Assembly: GCA_905250885.1 (NCBI GenBank)
Contig: CAJNOQ010000130.1
Span: 1 to 64,000 of the forward strand
Source: Didymodactylos carnosus
Lineage: Eukaryota; Rotifera; Eurotatoria; Philodinida; Philodinidae
DNA length: 64,000 nt
Direction of reading: 5' to 3'
The translations under genes were made by a program, and so were the position numbers. This document shows positions 10,675 to 23,496 of this stretch, piece by piece. Position 1 is the first letter of the stretch; each line of letters starts with the position of its first letter. A model generated the notes under the pieces. It saw only the letters and a list, made by a program, of their open reading frames with translations. It was not told the DNA's origin and searched no databases.

Positions 10675-12833
10675 ACAGTTCGAAAAAAACAATTTTTCTC
10701 CTTCTCTTAATTACAAAAGTTAATAATGTTGATCGGGGAATTATAAATTAGTTGACTTAATAAACTTGTCATCAATTTGTAATTTTGTATTAGTAGAAAT
10801 AAATTAAAAATAAAAATATGTTACTATTTTTTTCAATGAATTTTTTCTTTCAGAAAAAAAGATACATAAAGGTAAATTGTACGGATTTGACTTTATCTAC
10901 AACAGAATATGTGTTAACGGAGAACTTTGTTTCCTTCTATAAAGATCAACACATTCTATTTTCTGTAAGGGATGATTTATATCTTTTGGTTTTATTCCAT
11001 TTTCCAATTACAAATGATCATTCTCTACAGGAAGTATGAGACTTTTCAAGAAATTCTTTTACTATATATAGTATAATTTTCTTTCTAAAAATAATGGGAG
11101 TAACTCGTGTTGTTGCCACTAAGAATATTTGAGAACATTTTCCCTCTTTGAACATTTTTTTCAAGAAAATCCAATTGCTACATGTAACTAAAGTGGGAAA
11201 GAGTTTTGTCACCTCAAATATTCGCCATCTTTTTCTCACTTTTCTTCTATTCTAAGAAATTAAAATGGTCTAAATATTATTAAAAATATTTTAGTTTCAA
11301 TCTGTTAATTTTAAGTTGAATGTTGTTTTGTTTTCTATCTTTAGTTATGAAAATAACCTTAACCCAACATAGTGTTTATTTGCGTATGCTGAAAAGAAAG
11401 ATTTTCAAATAAAAAAGGAGCCAATTATAATATCACACCTCGAAATACATCAAAGGTTTAATATACAGATGTGCAAGATTGAGTTTGAATCGAATGCGGA
11501 TATAAAAATTCGTACTCCTATAAATCCGTAGTCAAATGTTAATAGTTGTTGTGCGAGTAGAAAGAAAAAAATGTTCTCAGTTTTTCAGGATATACAGTCT
11601 GTCTCCTGATGTTTATAGCTCCGTCATCACTACGAAAGGTATTCGATGTGTGGAAATATGTGTGGAAACTCTTTGTTCTTATTATTTTTATTATCCAAGA
11701 AAAAAATGTCCTTTAAAATCTATCCTTGTAGACATCTCTCGCGCTTCTATAAAGAAAGAAAAAAGTAATAATTCTGCCTCTTATTCTTTTTCTCTATGGC
11801 ACTAAAATAAGGCATTTTTGGTATCTTGTTCAACATAGAAGAAAAAGAAAAAAGTAGTACTTAAATAACTAACTATCCCTGCGTTCTGTTAGTTTTAACA
11901 TATGCACGGAATCGTACAAACGACTATTTAATATTATACTGTAACTCTTGTTGTATAAGACGATTATCTCTATTTCCTGTTTGATAAACGTAAAACAAAT
12001 TTATTATCAGATTTAAATGGTACGTAACATGTCATCTTAGATAATTCACACATTGTATAAGTTAACAAGATTTGAAATATGATACCATTAATAAATAAAT
12101 ATTAGGAAGACTCTTCTTTGATAAATGTATATATCTCTTCTTAAAAGAAGACAATATTCGAAGTGCATGTGTGATATCATTGTTTTTTACGAAAAATGAC
12201 GTCGTTTATTTGCTGATTGAGAAAATTATTTTGATTCGATCATATATACGAAATTGAACTCGTGAGATAGATAGAGATAATACCAATCGCGTTAAGGATA
12301 ATTCGAGAATCAGAGGTGAAACTAATCTATCGAAGTGACTTTCAGTATTAGACGATGGATAGCTGAAAATTGGTCAACGAATATCCATCCTTATTACACA
12401 GGCAGATTTTTTTATGATCGCAGATTTCCAAAACTGAGAACTATCCCAAAAGTTGGAGACATGCATCTCACTTAGAGAATCTAACTGCATTTTACTATAT
12501 AATAGCGTTGATAAAAATTCTAAAAGTTAGATTTTTTTCTAACACAATTAAGGCTTATAAAAGGCTTTTTATAAACATTTCTTTCATTGAGTTTGCCTTC
12601 ACATCACGTACAAAAAACATTACTCTTATATATTCTGAGGCTAATAAAGAGATTCTATCATACAAGGGTTTATGGGACTAGTCAAACGGTCGTTTTATGC
12701 GAGGTAGCCTGTTCTCACCCCATACAAAACATAGATTCATATGAGGAACAAGCAGAAGTAATATGAGCCGCTTCTCTCTAGAGGAATATCTGTACCCGTA
12801 TAGACACGCAGCCCTGAAACCCGTTCATTGAGC
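10675..12833. other. Intergenic, nothing recognised
   Basis: AT-rich, with several open frames of 70-90 codons that have no recognisable domain and overlap on both strands. I see no gene. Confidence 0.35.
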
Positions 12834-13433
12834 TATACCCGTTCCTCACTCGAGAAGTACGGGTATACCGAAAAATGAACCCGTGCCTATCGGCAGACAT
12901 TCCGCACTCACATCTCTTTACATCTTTTCAAATTACCTGTAATAATTATTAAAGTTTTGAAACTGTGCTGAAATTATTAATTTCTCTATGAAATGGCCAA
13001 GATGATGGATGCAATAAACTGTCCACTAACAAATTTATTCAGGAAAGTTATTAGGTTTACTATTTTTGACTTTTTTCCGTAGTGTTATGTGAACTACGAC
13101 ACAGTTAGGTCATAACTTCATTGAGCTGGTAATCGTTTCAGAGATTAAGTTATATTTGAAAAAATCCTTCTAATCAATCAGACTTATGAAAAAACGAAGA
13201 ATATATTCCTGTATTTATGCGCTTAACTAGTCTTATAATAAGTAAAATTTTCAGCTTATCCACAGATATTTCAAATGAAGTAACAGTAACATGTGAACAA
13301 ACATAGTAAAAAATATTTCTTTGAATAACCGTCACAAGTAATTTAAAAGAGATAAACGTGTGCAGAACGTCTCTCGATAGGTAGAGGTTTATTTTTCTGT
13401 ATACCCGTACTTCTCTATAGAGGAACGGGTATA
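12834..13433. mobile_element. Possible element bordered by inverted 34-bp palindromic ends
   Basis: The left sequence (12834-12867) begins TATACCCGTTCCTC and ends GAAGTACGGGTATA. The right sequence (13400-13433) begins TATACCCGTACTTC and ends GAGGAACGGGTATA. Each can fold on itself, and the two are inverted copies of each other. More ACCCGT/ACGGGT motifs lie just outside (12793 and 13480-13700). The ~530-bp interior has no recognised coding region. This may be a DNA element end pair or a dispersed palindromic repeat. Confidence 0.5.
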
Positions 13434-15257
13434 TCTACGGATTATCCATAAATCGATTTTAGGACTGGCTGTACTTGTTTATAGAAGAACGAGTGCAAGT
13501 ATGCGGAGTATGGAAGAGGCGTTCAATGACGGCCCGCATCTCTTTGGATAGAAACAGGTGTGTGTACGACCCATTATGGCATGTCTCTTTAGTAAGCTCA
13601 GTACTTCCTACATTTTTGCAAAAAGTATATTTTTGGTATGGGTGTCAGATCCTGTACCAAATATTTGTACGGACTCAGCTAATGCCCGTTCCTCTATTTT
13701 TTACGTTCTTGGGGAGACGCCATACAAAATCATTTGTTACTCAATCATAATTTGCAGTATCAAAATCGCTATCTTAGGACAGCTGAGGAACTATGATGCT
13801 ATCTATCATCTAGTTGAATTTCTTGATATAGATAGTTATATCTTGTGAAGATTTTGTTATACTAAAATGTTTGGCTTATTCTATAGAAATTGATTGTTAA
13901 TGTGTGAGACTTTTGATGAACGTACTGCGAGTAGTACAAATTTTGAAAAGTTTAACATGCTACTCAATACTAGAGCTCGTTATGGAACTAAGATCAGTAG
14001 TGTTCACATTCTTCCTTCCTTTTAAAAATTTAATTTATCTTAAGGTGATAAATTCTCACATCACTTAATACCTTTTCATGCAAGAGATAATTTTTACATT
14101 ATAGTACGGTGCTGATGGTATACAGGCCTTGTATAATCCACTCACGTGAGAATGTCATCAGCATTGTTACTCTAGCGATACGTGTGAAATGAATATAAGT
14201 AGTTATTAGACTGTGTGAAATTCTATAGACAAAGATTGAAAAAAAATTTTCGGGCGAAACTTGAATCCAATTTATACCGGTCTGTTAGACGTACATAGAG
14301 TGATCTCTTTATTCTGTATGTTCAATGTTGCACTTGTCTTATCTGCCAAAATATATTTAAATCATTAAAAATGTTTATATATGAGGTAAAAATGTAATTC
14401 TATAGAAAAAAAAAAATCATTAAGTGTAAGTTGACAATAGGACCTAGTTATTTACTGTATATGATTTATAATAGAAATAACATTGATTTTTTATCTTCAC
14501 GCTTCATAATCGAATTTACTTTCTGAAAAAAAAATCTTTTCTCGCTTATGAACTATTCATGGGGAGTCGACATTGATCGTTCAAAGAACTTGATTAACGA
14601 ACAGAGTAGAATACAAAGTGGCATCCATTTCTAAACATTATAGCTATCTTAAAAAATATATTTTTACACAATACATTAATAATATTTGGAAACAAGAGAA
14701 GAAGAAAAAAAAAAGTAACTCTCTCGTTAATTGTGTAAGACCTAAAATGTGTCAGAAAGTATATTTTTTCTTCGAAATCATTTGCTTTATATTAGCTAAA
14801 AACGAAGACGATAAATATTCCAAAAAAATATTTGTCAACATCAACAATCATGTGCTGATTGACAGTTGAGTTATTGCAATTCATACATGTCATTATTGTC
14901 GAGTGTTTCTCCTATTTTAACTCTTTCTACACATGTGTTAAAGAGGGGCATTGATAATCGATCATCTTTTTACAATAAGAGATACATGCGGATAGTGAAC
15001 ACAACTATACACATGTCAGCAGTTTTAGCACAAACTATTGATAAATATAATTTCTATTAACTACGTGTAAAAGAATGAAACTCAGAGTTCTATCAGAATT
15101 TCGATTGACTAATATTATCATGCGAATTTTATCTCATTTCCAGTATAATTTATTGAATGATTAGGCAGATTTCTTCTCTATATTTTCTTCAGAACATGCA
15201 CTTTTGAATTCTCTTGATTTATCTATTTAAATGCAGTAGTCTCCACTTCATCTTTAC
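13434..15257. other. Intergenic, nothing recognised
   Basis: Only unrecognised short open frames. The motifs ACCCGT and CCCGTTCCTC recur to about 13700, so the repeat family above may extend this far. Confidence 0.3.
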
Positions 15258-15339
15258 AGTTAGAGTTAGATAATTGTCGGTACTTCAGTACTGACACCAC
15301 CACAAGTACCGTTACCGACAATTACCTAGTTAGAGTTAG
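15258..15339. repeat. Small hairpin flanked by a 12-bp direct repeat
   Basis: AGTTAGAGTTAG occurs at 15258-15269 and 15328-15339. Between the copies, TAATTGTCGGTACT pairs with GTACCGTTACCGACAATTA. The arrangement looks like a ~58-bp hairpin insertion with a flanking duplication, though 12 bp is long for most DNA transposons. Confidence 0.5.
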
Positions 15340-15789
15340 CCTCGATTATATATTGTGTATTATTCATCAAATATTTGATACTTATTGACACGGAAACTTT
15401 CTTGAGATATTTATAATTTTGTGTTCATCTATATAATCATAAATTATAGCTTTTGTATCATATTTTTAGAATTTTTGTTATTCTATTTATATATCCTAGT
15501 AAAAAAAAACGTATCTTGTCCGTTTTAAATAGAATTCGCAACAATTATTATAAACACTCTTGTTTTCTTCCATATAATAAACACAGAATTAATACAGATA
15601 TGTCAACGGATACGAAATTGTACAAATATCTGCGTCCTTGAAAATAATAACTGAATAACAGGTCAACAAATTTTTATGATTGTGAAAAAATATTAAAATT
15701 CTTATCAAGTAGTGTAGGTCTTGTTTGAAAAAAATATTTAGATATATTTTGCAACTAAATGTGAAAGACCTTCGAAAAAGAAACAACAA

Positions 15790-16005
15790 CGAATTTATTA
15801 TGGATTGTTTATTTTAGTAGTGAAAAGTAAAATTATGTCTGAGACTACAAAAACAAGTAAAATTACAGTTGATGAATAAGATTTGTTTTTATTTTTAGTG
15901 TTGAAATTAAATTCAGACGAGGAGTAACCAATGTATATATTGAAATTTAATTTGTAAGTACACAAAATGAATATATCAAAAATGTCAAACTGAAGAAGAA
16001 AAAAA
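15790..16005 (+). pseudogene. Decayed duplicate of exon 5 (and perhaps exon 4) of the neighbouring MARVEL-like gene
   Basis: From 15893 the sequence TTTTAGTGTTG and the next ~95 bases align with 16731-16830, the acceptor plus exon 5 of the adjacent gene, at roughly three quarters identity. Shared blocks include GCATATATTG versus GTATATATTG and AAGTACACCAAATGG versus AAGTACACAAAATGA. Stops and small gaps destroy the frame. The preceding 15790-15890 weakly resembles intron 3 and exon 4. This is a partial local duplication left of the functional gene, and it is not coding. Confidence 0.65.
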
Positions 16006-16066
16006 AAAAGAAGTATTTCAAAGTATTTTTCTGTTTTAGTAGTTCTATTCATGTGAAAAATATATT

Positions 16067-17012
16067 ATGGATGGTAGTTATTTGACAAGTCTTCTAGGTC
16101 TAGCAAATATTATTGAATTGGTGAGAGAAAATTACTCAACACTACTTAGTTTTTAATTAATTAACTATATTCTATTTTTTCTTTTATTAGCTTCTATTAG
16201 CTGGTGGTTTCGTTGCTGTATGTATTTCTTCAACAGGCTGGGCACAACTTGTCGATCTTTATCCAAAGAATATAACATCTTTTCTATCACCACCACAGGT
16301 AATTATCTCTTACAGCAATTTGTTGTTGTTTTTTTACTTTTCTCTCCTTCTCACAGGTTCGATGAATTTATTTTCAGTCGAATTCTATTCCAAATTCATA
16401 CTATGATGTTGAGACTTATCCAGTTAAAAAAGCGGATCAAGCTATTTTAATGATTGTATTTGGTTTAACTCTATTCACATTACTGGCACATATTCTATTA
16501 GGATTAAGATATAAATATTCTTGGCATAGACTGTCGGTAGGGGTGAGTATCAAATTAGATAAAATGTATTAAAATTTATTTTATTTATGGTTTTTTTGTT
16601 CAATAATTTTAGTTCGGTCTAATATGTATTGTATATGCTGTAAGTTTATTTGGAATATCAGTGGTCGTTGCTGTAAGTAATTCAGACAGACATATTTGAA
16701 AGAAATTCAAAATATAAAAAATTTTTTTTTTTTTAGTGTTGGGAAGATAAACTAAGACGTATAATGACCGATGCATATATTGGAAATCAATTTTTAAGTA
16801 CACCAAATGGATATGTTAAACCACAAACTGGAGCAGCAGCTGCAGCAGCGGTAAGAAAACAACTATTAAACATTGTACATGTATAGAAATATTTTTTATT
16901 TTTATTTTACTATTTTTTGTGTTTTTAGACATTTGGTTTTGCGGCGTGTGCCCTATTTTTGGCTGAAGCATTAATGCGATTTCGACGACTTGGCGATAAA
17001 ATGCACAGATAA
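16067..17012 (+). CDS. Four-transmembrane MARVEL-like membrane protein
   Basis: Six exons, all in phase 0: 16067-16120, 16191-16298, 16378-16542, 16613-16672, 16737-16850 and 16929-17012. They give 194 residues ending at TAA. Four hydrophobic segments are visible: residues about 17-38 (ELLLAGGFVAVCISSTGW), about 70-95 (ILMIVFGLTLFTLLAHILLG), about 110-130 (FGLICIVYAVSLFGISVVVA) and about 168-185 (TFGFAACALFLAEALMRF). The spacing and the short loops fit MARVEL-type tetraspan proteins of vesicles and junctions (MAL, plasmolipin, synaptogyrin kin). An Ala-rich run precedes the last segment. Exact family and role are unknown. A decayed copy of exon 5 lies just upstream. Confidence 0.8.
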
Positions 17013-20000
17013 TTTCAAATAACAAAGTATCTTATCCGCCCATAACAATTTACGATCACTCAATATTATTTATTTTGTTTCGATTATGTGTTTTTTCTTT
17101 TTTTATTAATCATACTCATAGGGTTACTTTCTTCTTTTTGTTTGTTACGTATTTCGTCGATTTTGATCGATTTTAACTTGTAAATTTAACTGGAGATTTA
17201 TTACCATAAAACATTCGTCTTTTTTTTCAATCTGTATTTTCTTTCTCGAGTCAAATGAGTCTTCTTAACAACTTTTTGATCGTGGAAAAACTTAAAGAAA
17301 AAATATATTTTGTTTTTGTTTTTTTATATCTTTATTTGATTCTAAAAGAAGGTCAACGAAAAACATTATAGGCCTAGTGATGAACAGGTGACAACATGGT
17401 GGAAAAAAAATGGTTTAATCCTCCGACAAACATAGATAAGCGATGTCAAGTATTTTTAGCCATTTCAATTCAATCGATTTTTCAATATTTATATAACATC
17501 GTTTACCTTTTATTTTCATTTTTAGCAGATATTATTTAGAAAAATAATGGGTATCTTATACAAACCATATATTGATCATGAAATAGCAATTGTCATAATT
17601 TGTTCATTAACAAACAAAGAACATCTACGTTTTAAGTGGATAATATTGTTCAGTTTCACTTCTTGATGATGTAGCATTCGTAATTATTATTAAATGAGAG
17701 TCTAACGTTGTATTTACTATATAGCATATGAATTGACAGCACAAAGTAAATTGGTACAATTAACCACGATTTTTATGTACATAATTACAATCATCATCAT
17801 AGTTAAAGTAAATTCTCGTATATATTGTTTGATTACAATTAATGAAATAATGAGAATGATTGCTACTATTTACAAATAATTACATATGTCGCTTATATAG
17901 TGAAATTTAATACTAAATGACGACATTTATCTTTAATATTCTATAGAATTAAAACATACTTATACAAAACTTACAAAATAAATACGTTATTTTGTTGTGC
18001 ACGTTCCGATGTACAATTAAAAAAGTCAATTAGTTAATTAAAAAGTTAACGAGAAAAAAAGTCATTAGTTGATTAACAAAGAGAATGCATGGTTAACATT
18101 GTCTCACTCAAACATAATTGTTCATTTTAATCTTCGAACTTTGACTTAAATAATAGAATCATGTCACTTTTACATTTTTAATAATGAAAATACTGCTATA
18201 ACAGTAAATAACCTTAATTCTTAATTACGAAGATATGATTAACATGTCATACTAAAAAAAAAAATTTTTTTATTCTTCAACAGACGAATCATAATGCCAT
18301 ATTAAGAGTATGGGATGTCATTTATCTTTATTTTCCATAAATAATCTGTTTAGTAGGAAACATGTCAATCAACTTCTGTTGTTGTTGTTTTTCTACAATA
18401 ATTATTTATTATTAATGGTTTTGATAAGGCGATGTTTACTATTACCATACACTTCCACATATTGTACGGGTCTAATAGTTAAGAGTATAGTTGATTTTTT
18501 TTCTGTCCATAGATCTTGTTGTGAATACTGTTTATAATTGTGGATCAAATTTCACTAGTAGATAAACGAGCATTCCTTTGTAAAAGTAGACTTTGTATAT
18601 CAAAATTAATTCAAGGTCATGACATGTCAAAAAGAAGAAAAAAGAGAAAATCAAACTTTATGTCATCATGTCATTTATAAGCTAAAAGCCTTTTAGCTTT
18701 TGAACCGATGGTCGGTTCAAAAGCAGACGACTTTCTATCTTTCTTTTGACGAAACAAACAAACAATTCGGCTGATAAATATATACTCATGCCTGCCTAAA
18801 TGCTTTGTTAACAAATGTCGTAGAAATTCAACTTTTTTTTCACGCATTTTTTTCATACGCATAGGCATTAAGGTAGATTTACTGTGAATATAGGGTGGAC
18901 ATGGAAAACAGAGACTCGCGCGCAACTATTAAACGAAGATTGACAATATATCAGACTCTCCCCCATGAGAAGTTTTTATTCTATTTGGCGAGCGAACTCA
19001 AAATAAAGGGACAAAATGTTTGAACGAATAATTTGTTCTGATATATGCGCACGTGAACGATCTATTTTTCAGCGAGTAGAACTATCTTTTCTAAAAGATA
19101 TATTGTAAAACATTTGATTACTAAAAATATTGGTCTGGCTGATTATCTCATAGCCCCTCATCGGTACAAAACGTGGACCGATAATCAACGCCGACCTCTA
19201 CGTCGAAAAATATCTGAAAACTGTGGTGCCCTTAATTCGAAAGCATCATTAGGATGGTCAACAGATCATCTGTCATACTGGCATCTATCATCAAAAAAGA
19301 AAAGAAACTAACCAGGGAACCTATGTAAATATTAAGAAGAGAACAAGAATCTTAATAACTGCACTCATGCTATTGGCGGCAAGCATTCTCTATCTCTATG
19401 TATAACATTCCCTTTTCTTCTTATTTAATTACACACACCACAGCAGCGTTTTGGATGTGTCCGTTACGGGTCTTCATCACTTCTTTATCTTATTTTTGAT
19501 TTTTATGTACTTTTTCTATTAGCTTATCAGTTGTTGTTTGCCTTTATTGCTTCTTCTTATTGTCACTTCCCTCTCTTTCTCCACGTAGCATACTTATATT
19601 GTCTACTTAATCGATACTGTAATAGTACTGAAGTGAGTACGTTGTGCTCTTTGTACTTTTTGCCATTTGCTATACTTTTAAATAAATTGGTTTTAATCAA
19701 TATTCCCTTCTTCTCTTTCACACTATAATTAATCACGTGTTAATTATTTCGATCGTGGAAAGTTTCTAACCCCGAACTTTTGAGTGACCCCGTTTTGGGC
19801 ATATACCTGAGAAAACTAAAAAGGATAACGCAAAACCAACCTCGGATGTGTCGTATTCAGTGTGAGTTTTATATTCTTTTTTTGTCCCAGTTTTCTATGA
19901 CTTGAAATTACCGAGATTGACGAGCGGAAAAACGCGCTCGAGGTGTAGAGAAAGAAAAGAGGAACATGCGGACTCTGGTGAAAATCAATAAGCGGACAGT

Positions 20001-20213
20001 TCACTACGTTCGTAGGAGAATTTAGAACGATGAAAATAAAGTAACATGGACATAAAACATGAAAATAATAAACTACAACAATCAAAGTTCCAGAAAATTT
20101 CCAAATTGGAAGTCTGAACCGAAGAATCAGTTATACCTTTTCTGAGTTAGTTTCTAAACGAATAGAATTTGTTCTCTAATCTATTCTATTGACATTAGCC
20201 GTTGTGGCACTAA
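17013..20213. other. Intergenic, no gene recognised
   Basis: The 3' flank of the MARVEL-like gene is followed by AT-rich sequence. An 84-codon minus-strand open frame at 18671-18925 and a 65-codon plus frame at 19114-19311 have no recognised domain. A small hairpin around GAACCGATGGTCGGTTC lies near 18700. Confidence 0.35.
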
Positions 20214-20215
20214 TA

Positions 20216-20626
20216 CACTGTAAGGTTGGAAATTATTTATGGAAAATGCTCGGCGAATTTCAAAGAGTACATATGGGAATTCCGTGGGGATTTTCCAGTT
20301 TATAGAAAATCGAATTTCCATAAATAATTTTCAAGAATCTGGAAATTCCTCATTGAATTTCCAGTTTGTTAGAAAATCGCCCTTGAATTTCCAGATTCTT
20401 GAAAATTATTTATAGAAATTCGATTGATTTTCTATAAACTGGAAAATCGCCGGGGATTTTCTAGTTTATAGAAAATCGAATTAATCAAGTCGATTTTCTA
20501 TAAAGTAGAAAATCAACATTTCCCGGAAAGCTGGAAATTCGTCGAGGACTTTCTATAAACTAGAAAATCCCCGGCGATTTTTCGGTTGATTTTCTATAAA
20601 CTAGAAATTAATTCAAGATTACAGTG
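20216..20626. mobile_element. ~411-bp nested-palindrome MITE with TA flanks
   Basis: The ends are CACTGTAAGG and CTTACAGTG-like, each bordered by TA, which would fit a Tc1/mariner-type target duplication. The interior contains at least six copies, in both orientations, of a motif close to ATTTTCTATAAACTAGAAAA, so many alternative hairpins can form. It is non-coding. Confidence 0.65.
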
Positions 20627-21999
20627 TACTCACAAGATTTTTAGTAGTTGTAGTATCAGAAGTTCCTGTTGTTATGTAGAAACATTTGTACCCCATTTTT
20701 GTAGGTAGATCTTCTACCTTGTATAATCTATGCCCACTGTCTACTTTCACCCATTTTCTAATAGTATATTTCCGTTATGAGCTTATTATTTACATCTATT
20801 ATACCCTCGATTTGCTATAGTATATACTGACTCAAGTTTTTACTTCCTAAATAGATTTTTCTCTTTATTCTAAACGACATTGCCAAACCAATTAAAAATT
20901 TTAAAATTTTTATGCTACCGATGGGGACATTTGGGAACGTTGAAACGTTTGAATGCTGATAATGAAAATATTACGAATAAAAAGTATATTAAATATTATA
21001 TTCTACTAGAGGAACAAAAACGTACGCCCTGTTTGTGATTGTTATGAAATGCCTTTGAATAGCAGTTTAGTTAGATAAAATCAAACTTAAAGTGGGAAAA
21101 AATCAAGATAATAAAAAGATGACTAAATAAAATTTTAACAAACTTTGTTTTCTTGGTGTTTGTAAACAAAGATTTTCTTAATCTATGGAGAAATATGCTT
21201 TTTTCAAGCTTTTCTTGACGTTTGTAGCTATTTTAAAGGACTTTACTTGAAAATGGCGAAATTTTTGATAGTTGTTTATCACATACATACCAGGAACTCC
21301 AAACAGCGATGACGATAGCTTCAAAACGCACAGGGTAGTTAGAATGCAGCTGCCAAGTTTTGCAGACATCCCTAAGAGCTTTTAAACTAAATTGAAAATT
21401 TTAGATTTATCACAGGACAGGTTCTCTGAAAAATCATCTGTACTCAGGACTGACTCAAGCAGGAAGGGTTGTGTGTATTTGCTTCCGAATAATTCCAAAA
21501 AAGACTTTTTTTCACCAGAAAATGAAAAGGAATTGCAGAAAAAGTCGCGTAGCGAAATATTTTTTTGAAAATTTGCCAAAAGGAAAAACCTTAGTTGTGA
21601 GTGTCTCGGAACAGCCTGCGTCTGTACTTTTGAGCTGTTCTTCTTTTTTTATCTATCTTCGGTATGCAAGTTATAGTACGACACACGGTTTAGCTAAACC
21701 TTGTAGTAGGGATAGAACGATTTTCTGCAAAAAAACTTTATCCAAAATTCCCCACTTTTACGGAAAATAGGATGATTTATAAGCTGATGGTTGGCAAAGA
21801 ACGTAATGAATCAAAACATGCAAGGTATTGGGATCGAAATGTATTTCACTCTTCAACGCTCAGGACAATTGTTTTCACAAGTACACTCCAAAACAAAGGT
21901 GTTCTTCCGTTTTCTTTTTTAGAGAAATCAAACATTTCTTTGTTTGAGTATAAGTGAGTGATATTTATTAAAAAAGCAAGTTTATGGCATAATATTCAC
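20627..21999. other. Intergenic, nothing recognised
   Basis: Open frames up to 99 codons occur on both strands without a recognisable domain. Confidence 0.3.
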
Positions 22000-22942
22000 T
22001 ATTATACGATGCAAAAGAAATGGAAAAAATGTCGAGCATTATTTCTACATGTTCCTGATGGGCTGGCGATTTAATTATTTTTCTTTTAGAAAGAGCAAAG
22101 TCTGAACTTCAAAGAACATAGAAAACAAAATTTTTTGTAATTGAGTTTGAGTGAGAAGAAATCTAAATACAAAACGCTGCCCAAAAAATTCTTGCAACTT
22201 CTACTCTCTTGAAATGTATCGTCCTCATCAAAACTATTTTTTCACTATAGCAGACTAAGTTTGAAATTATGTAATTATAGAAACTAGAAGTGTTTTTATT
22301 ACTCTTTTGAATCGAATGTGATAAATTATCTTTTGATCTACTTTCAATTAGAAATTCGTGAGTTTTTCATTTGTTTTAGAAAAAGAGTTGATTAGACTTA
22401 ATTAATAATTTTCATATACTAAATGAACTTTGTCCTTTTGCTAAAATACATTTTCTGAAACAGCATTCAATTCCCTGCAAGGTCACATTAGTTTTAATTT
22501 TTACTCACACAACTTGAGTCCTAAATAACAAATTTTGTCGATGTCGTGCCTTTCTCATGAAAAGTACAGTTTTCTACCAAATCTGACTTTTGTACTACGG
22601 TTTTTTTACTATTAAAAGGTTAATGAGAAATTCTCTACAGTAGTTAAATCAATACAGTTTTGCGCAGACAACATTCTAATCTAGTTAGTTTTCAAAAAGG
22701 GTTTCCTCCTCAGGTTGCAGTGAAAAATTAAAGAAAGAAGTGCCTTGCAAGAGCATTCTAGGTGACGTTCTATATTTATATTTTTTCTCACTCAAACTCA
22801 ATTACAAAAAATTTTGTTTTTTATGTTCTTTGGAAGTTCAGACTTTGCTCTTTCTAACAGAAAAATAATTAAATCGCCAGCGCTTCAGGAACATGCATAA
22901 ATAACGCTCGATATTTTTTCCATTTCTTTTGTATCGTATAAT
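22000..22942. mobile_element. 943-bp element with ~157-bp terminal inverted repeats
   Basis: Arms 22000-22156 and 22785-22942 are nearly perfect inverted copies. The outer end is TATTATACGATGCAAAAG and the inner end is GAGTTTGAGTGAGAA. The ~630-bp interior has no transposase-like frame. The structure is that of a non-autonomous DNA transposon; a target duplication is not clear. Confidence 0.8.
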
Positions 22943-23288
22943 AAACGTATTCTAATGATAACGTTCACTGCAGAGCTCTGTTCGCACTTTCTGTTAGCGT
23001 CATTTCTCTGAAACTTAAAAATGTCGAGAAGCTAGTCAATGTTTAATTTTCTAGAACGCTAAACGAAGTTAATTTCATCAAAACAACTGAAAACAGCTCA
23101 CGAGGGAACATTCCCAACTGTCAAATCGCTTTCGAGCCGAAACTGAGTGGACTATAGATAGCCGATTCCGAATATCAACATAAGACGGGCTGCTAGGCCT
23201 CCAGAGACTGGTTTACTGGAAAACCAGTTTTTCAGAAACTGTAAAAGCTAACCAAAACCTTTCTTAATGCCGCATAATTGTAACCCGG

Positions 23289-23496
23289 AAATTTCTGATT
23301 AGAATGAGACATCTCCCAGCTCTCTACGACCTTTCTTTGCAAAGTTATACAATTTACAAGAAAAGCCCTAAATTAATTTCTTATTTCTGTAGCTGTGAGC
23401 TGCCAATGAACGTTTGGGGCTTCTCTTATAAATTATATAACTTTGCAAAGAAAGGTCGTGTAGAGCTCGGAGATATCTTATTCTAATCAGAAATTT
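23289..23496. repeat. 208-bp hairpin element
   Basis: The left arm 23289-23371 begins AAATTTCTGATTAGAATGAG. The right arm 23416-23496 is its inverted copy with about 15% differences. The loop is about 44 bp. The 60-codon frame over it is a by-product. It belongs to no family seen elsewhere in the window. Confidence 0.75.

Noticed and set aside
18671-18925. Minus-strand open frame of 84 codons with Cys/Pro and basic residues
   Set aside because: No family match, no supported neighbouring exons and a low-complexity Lys/Arg part; kept only as part of an intergenic description.
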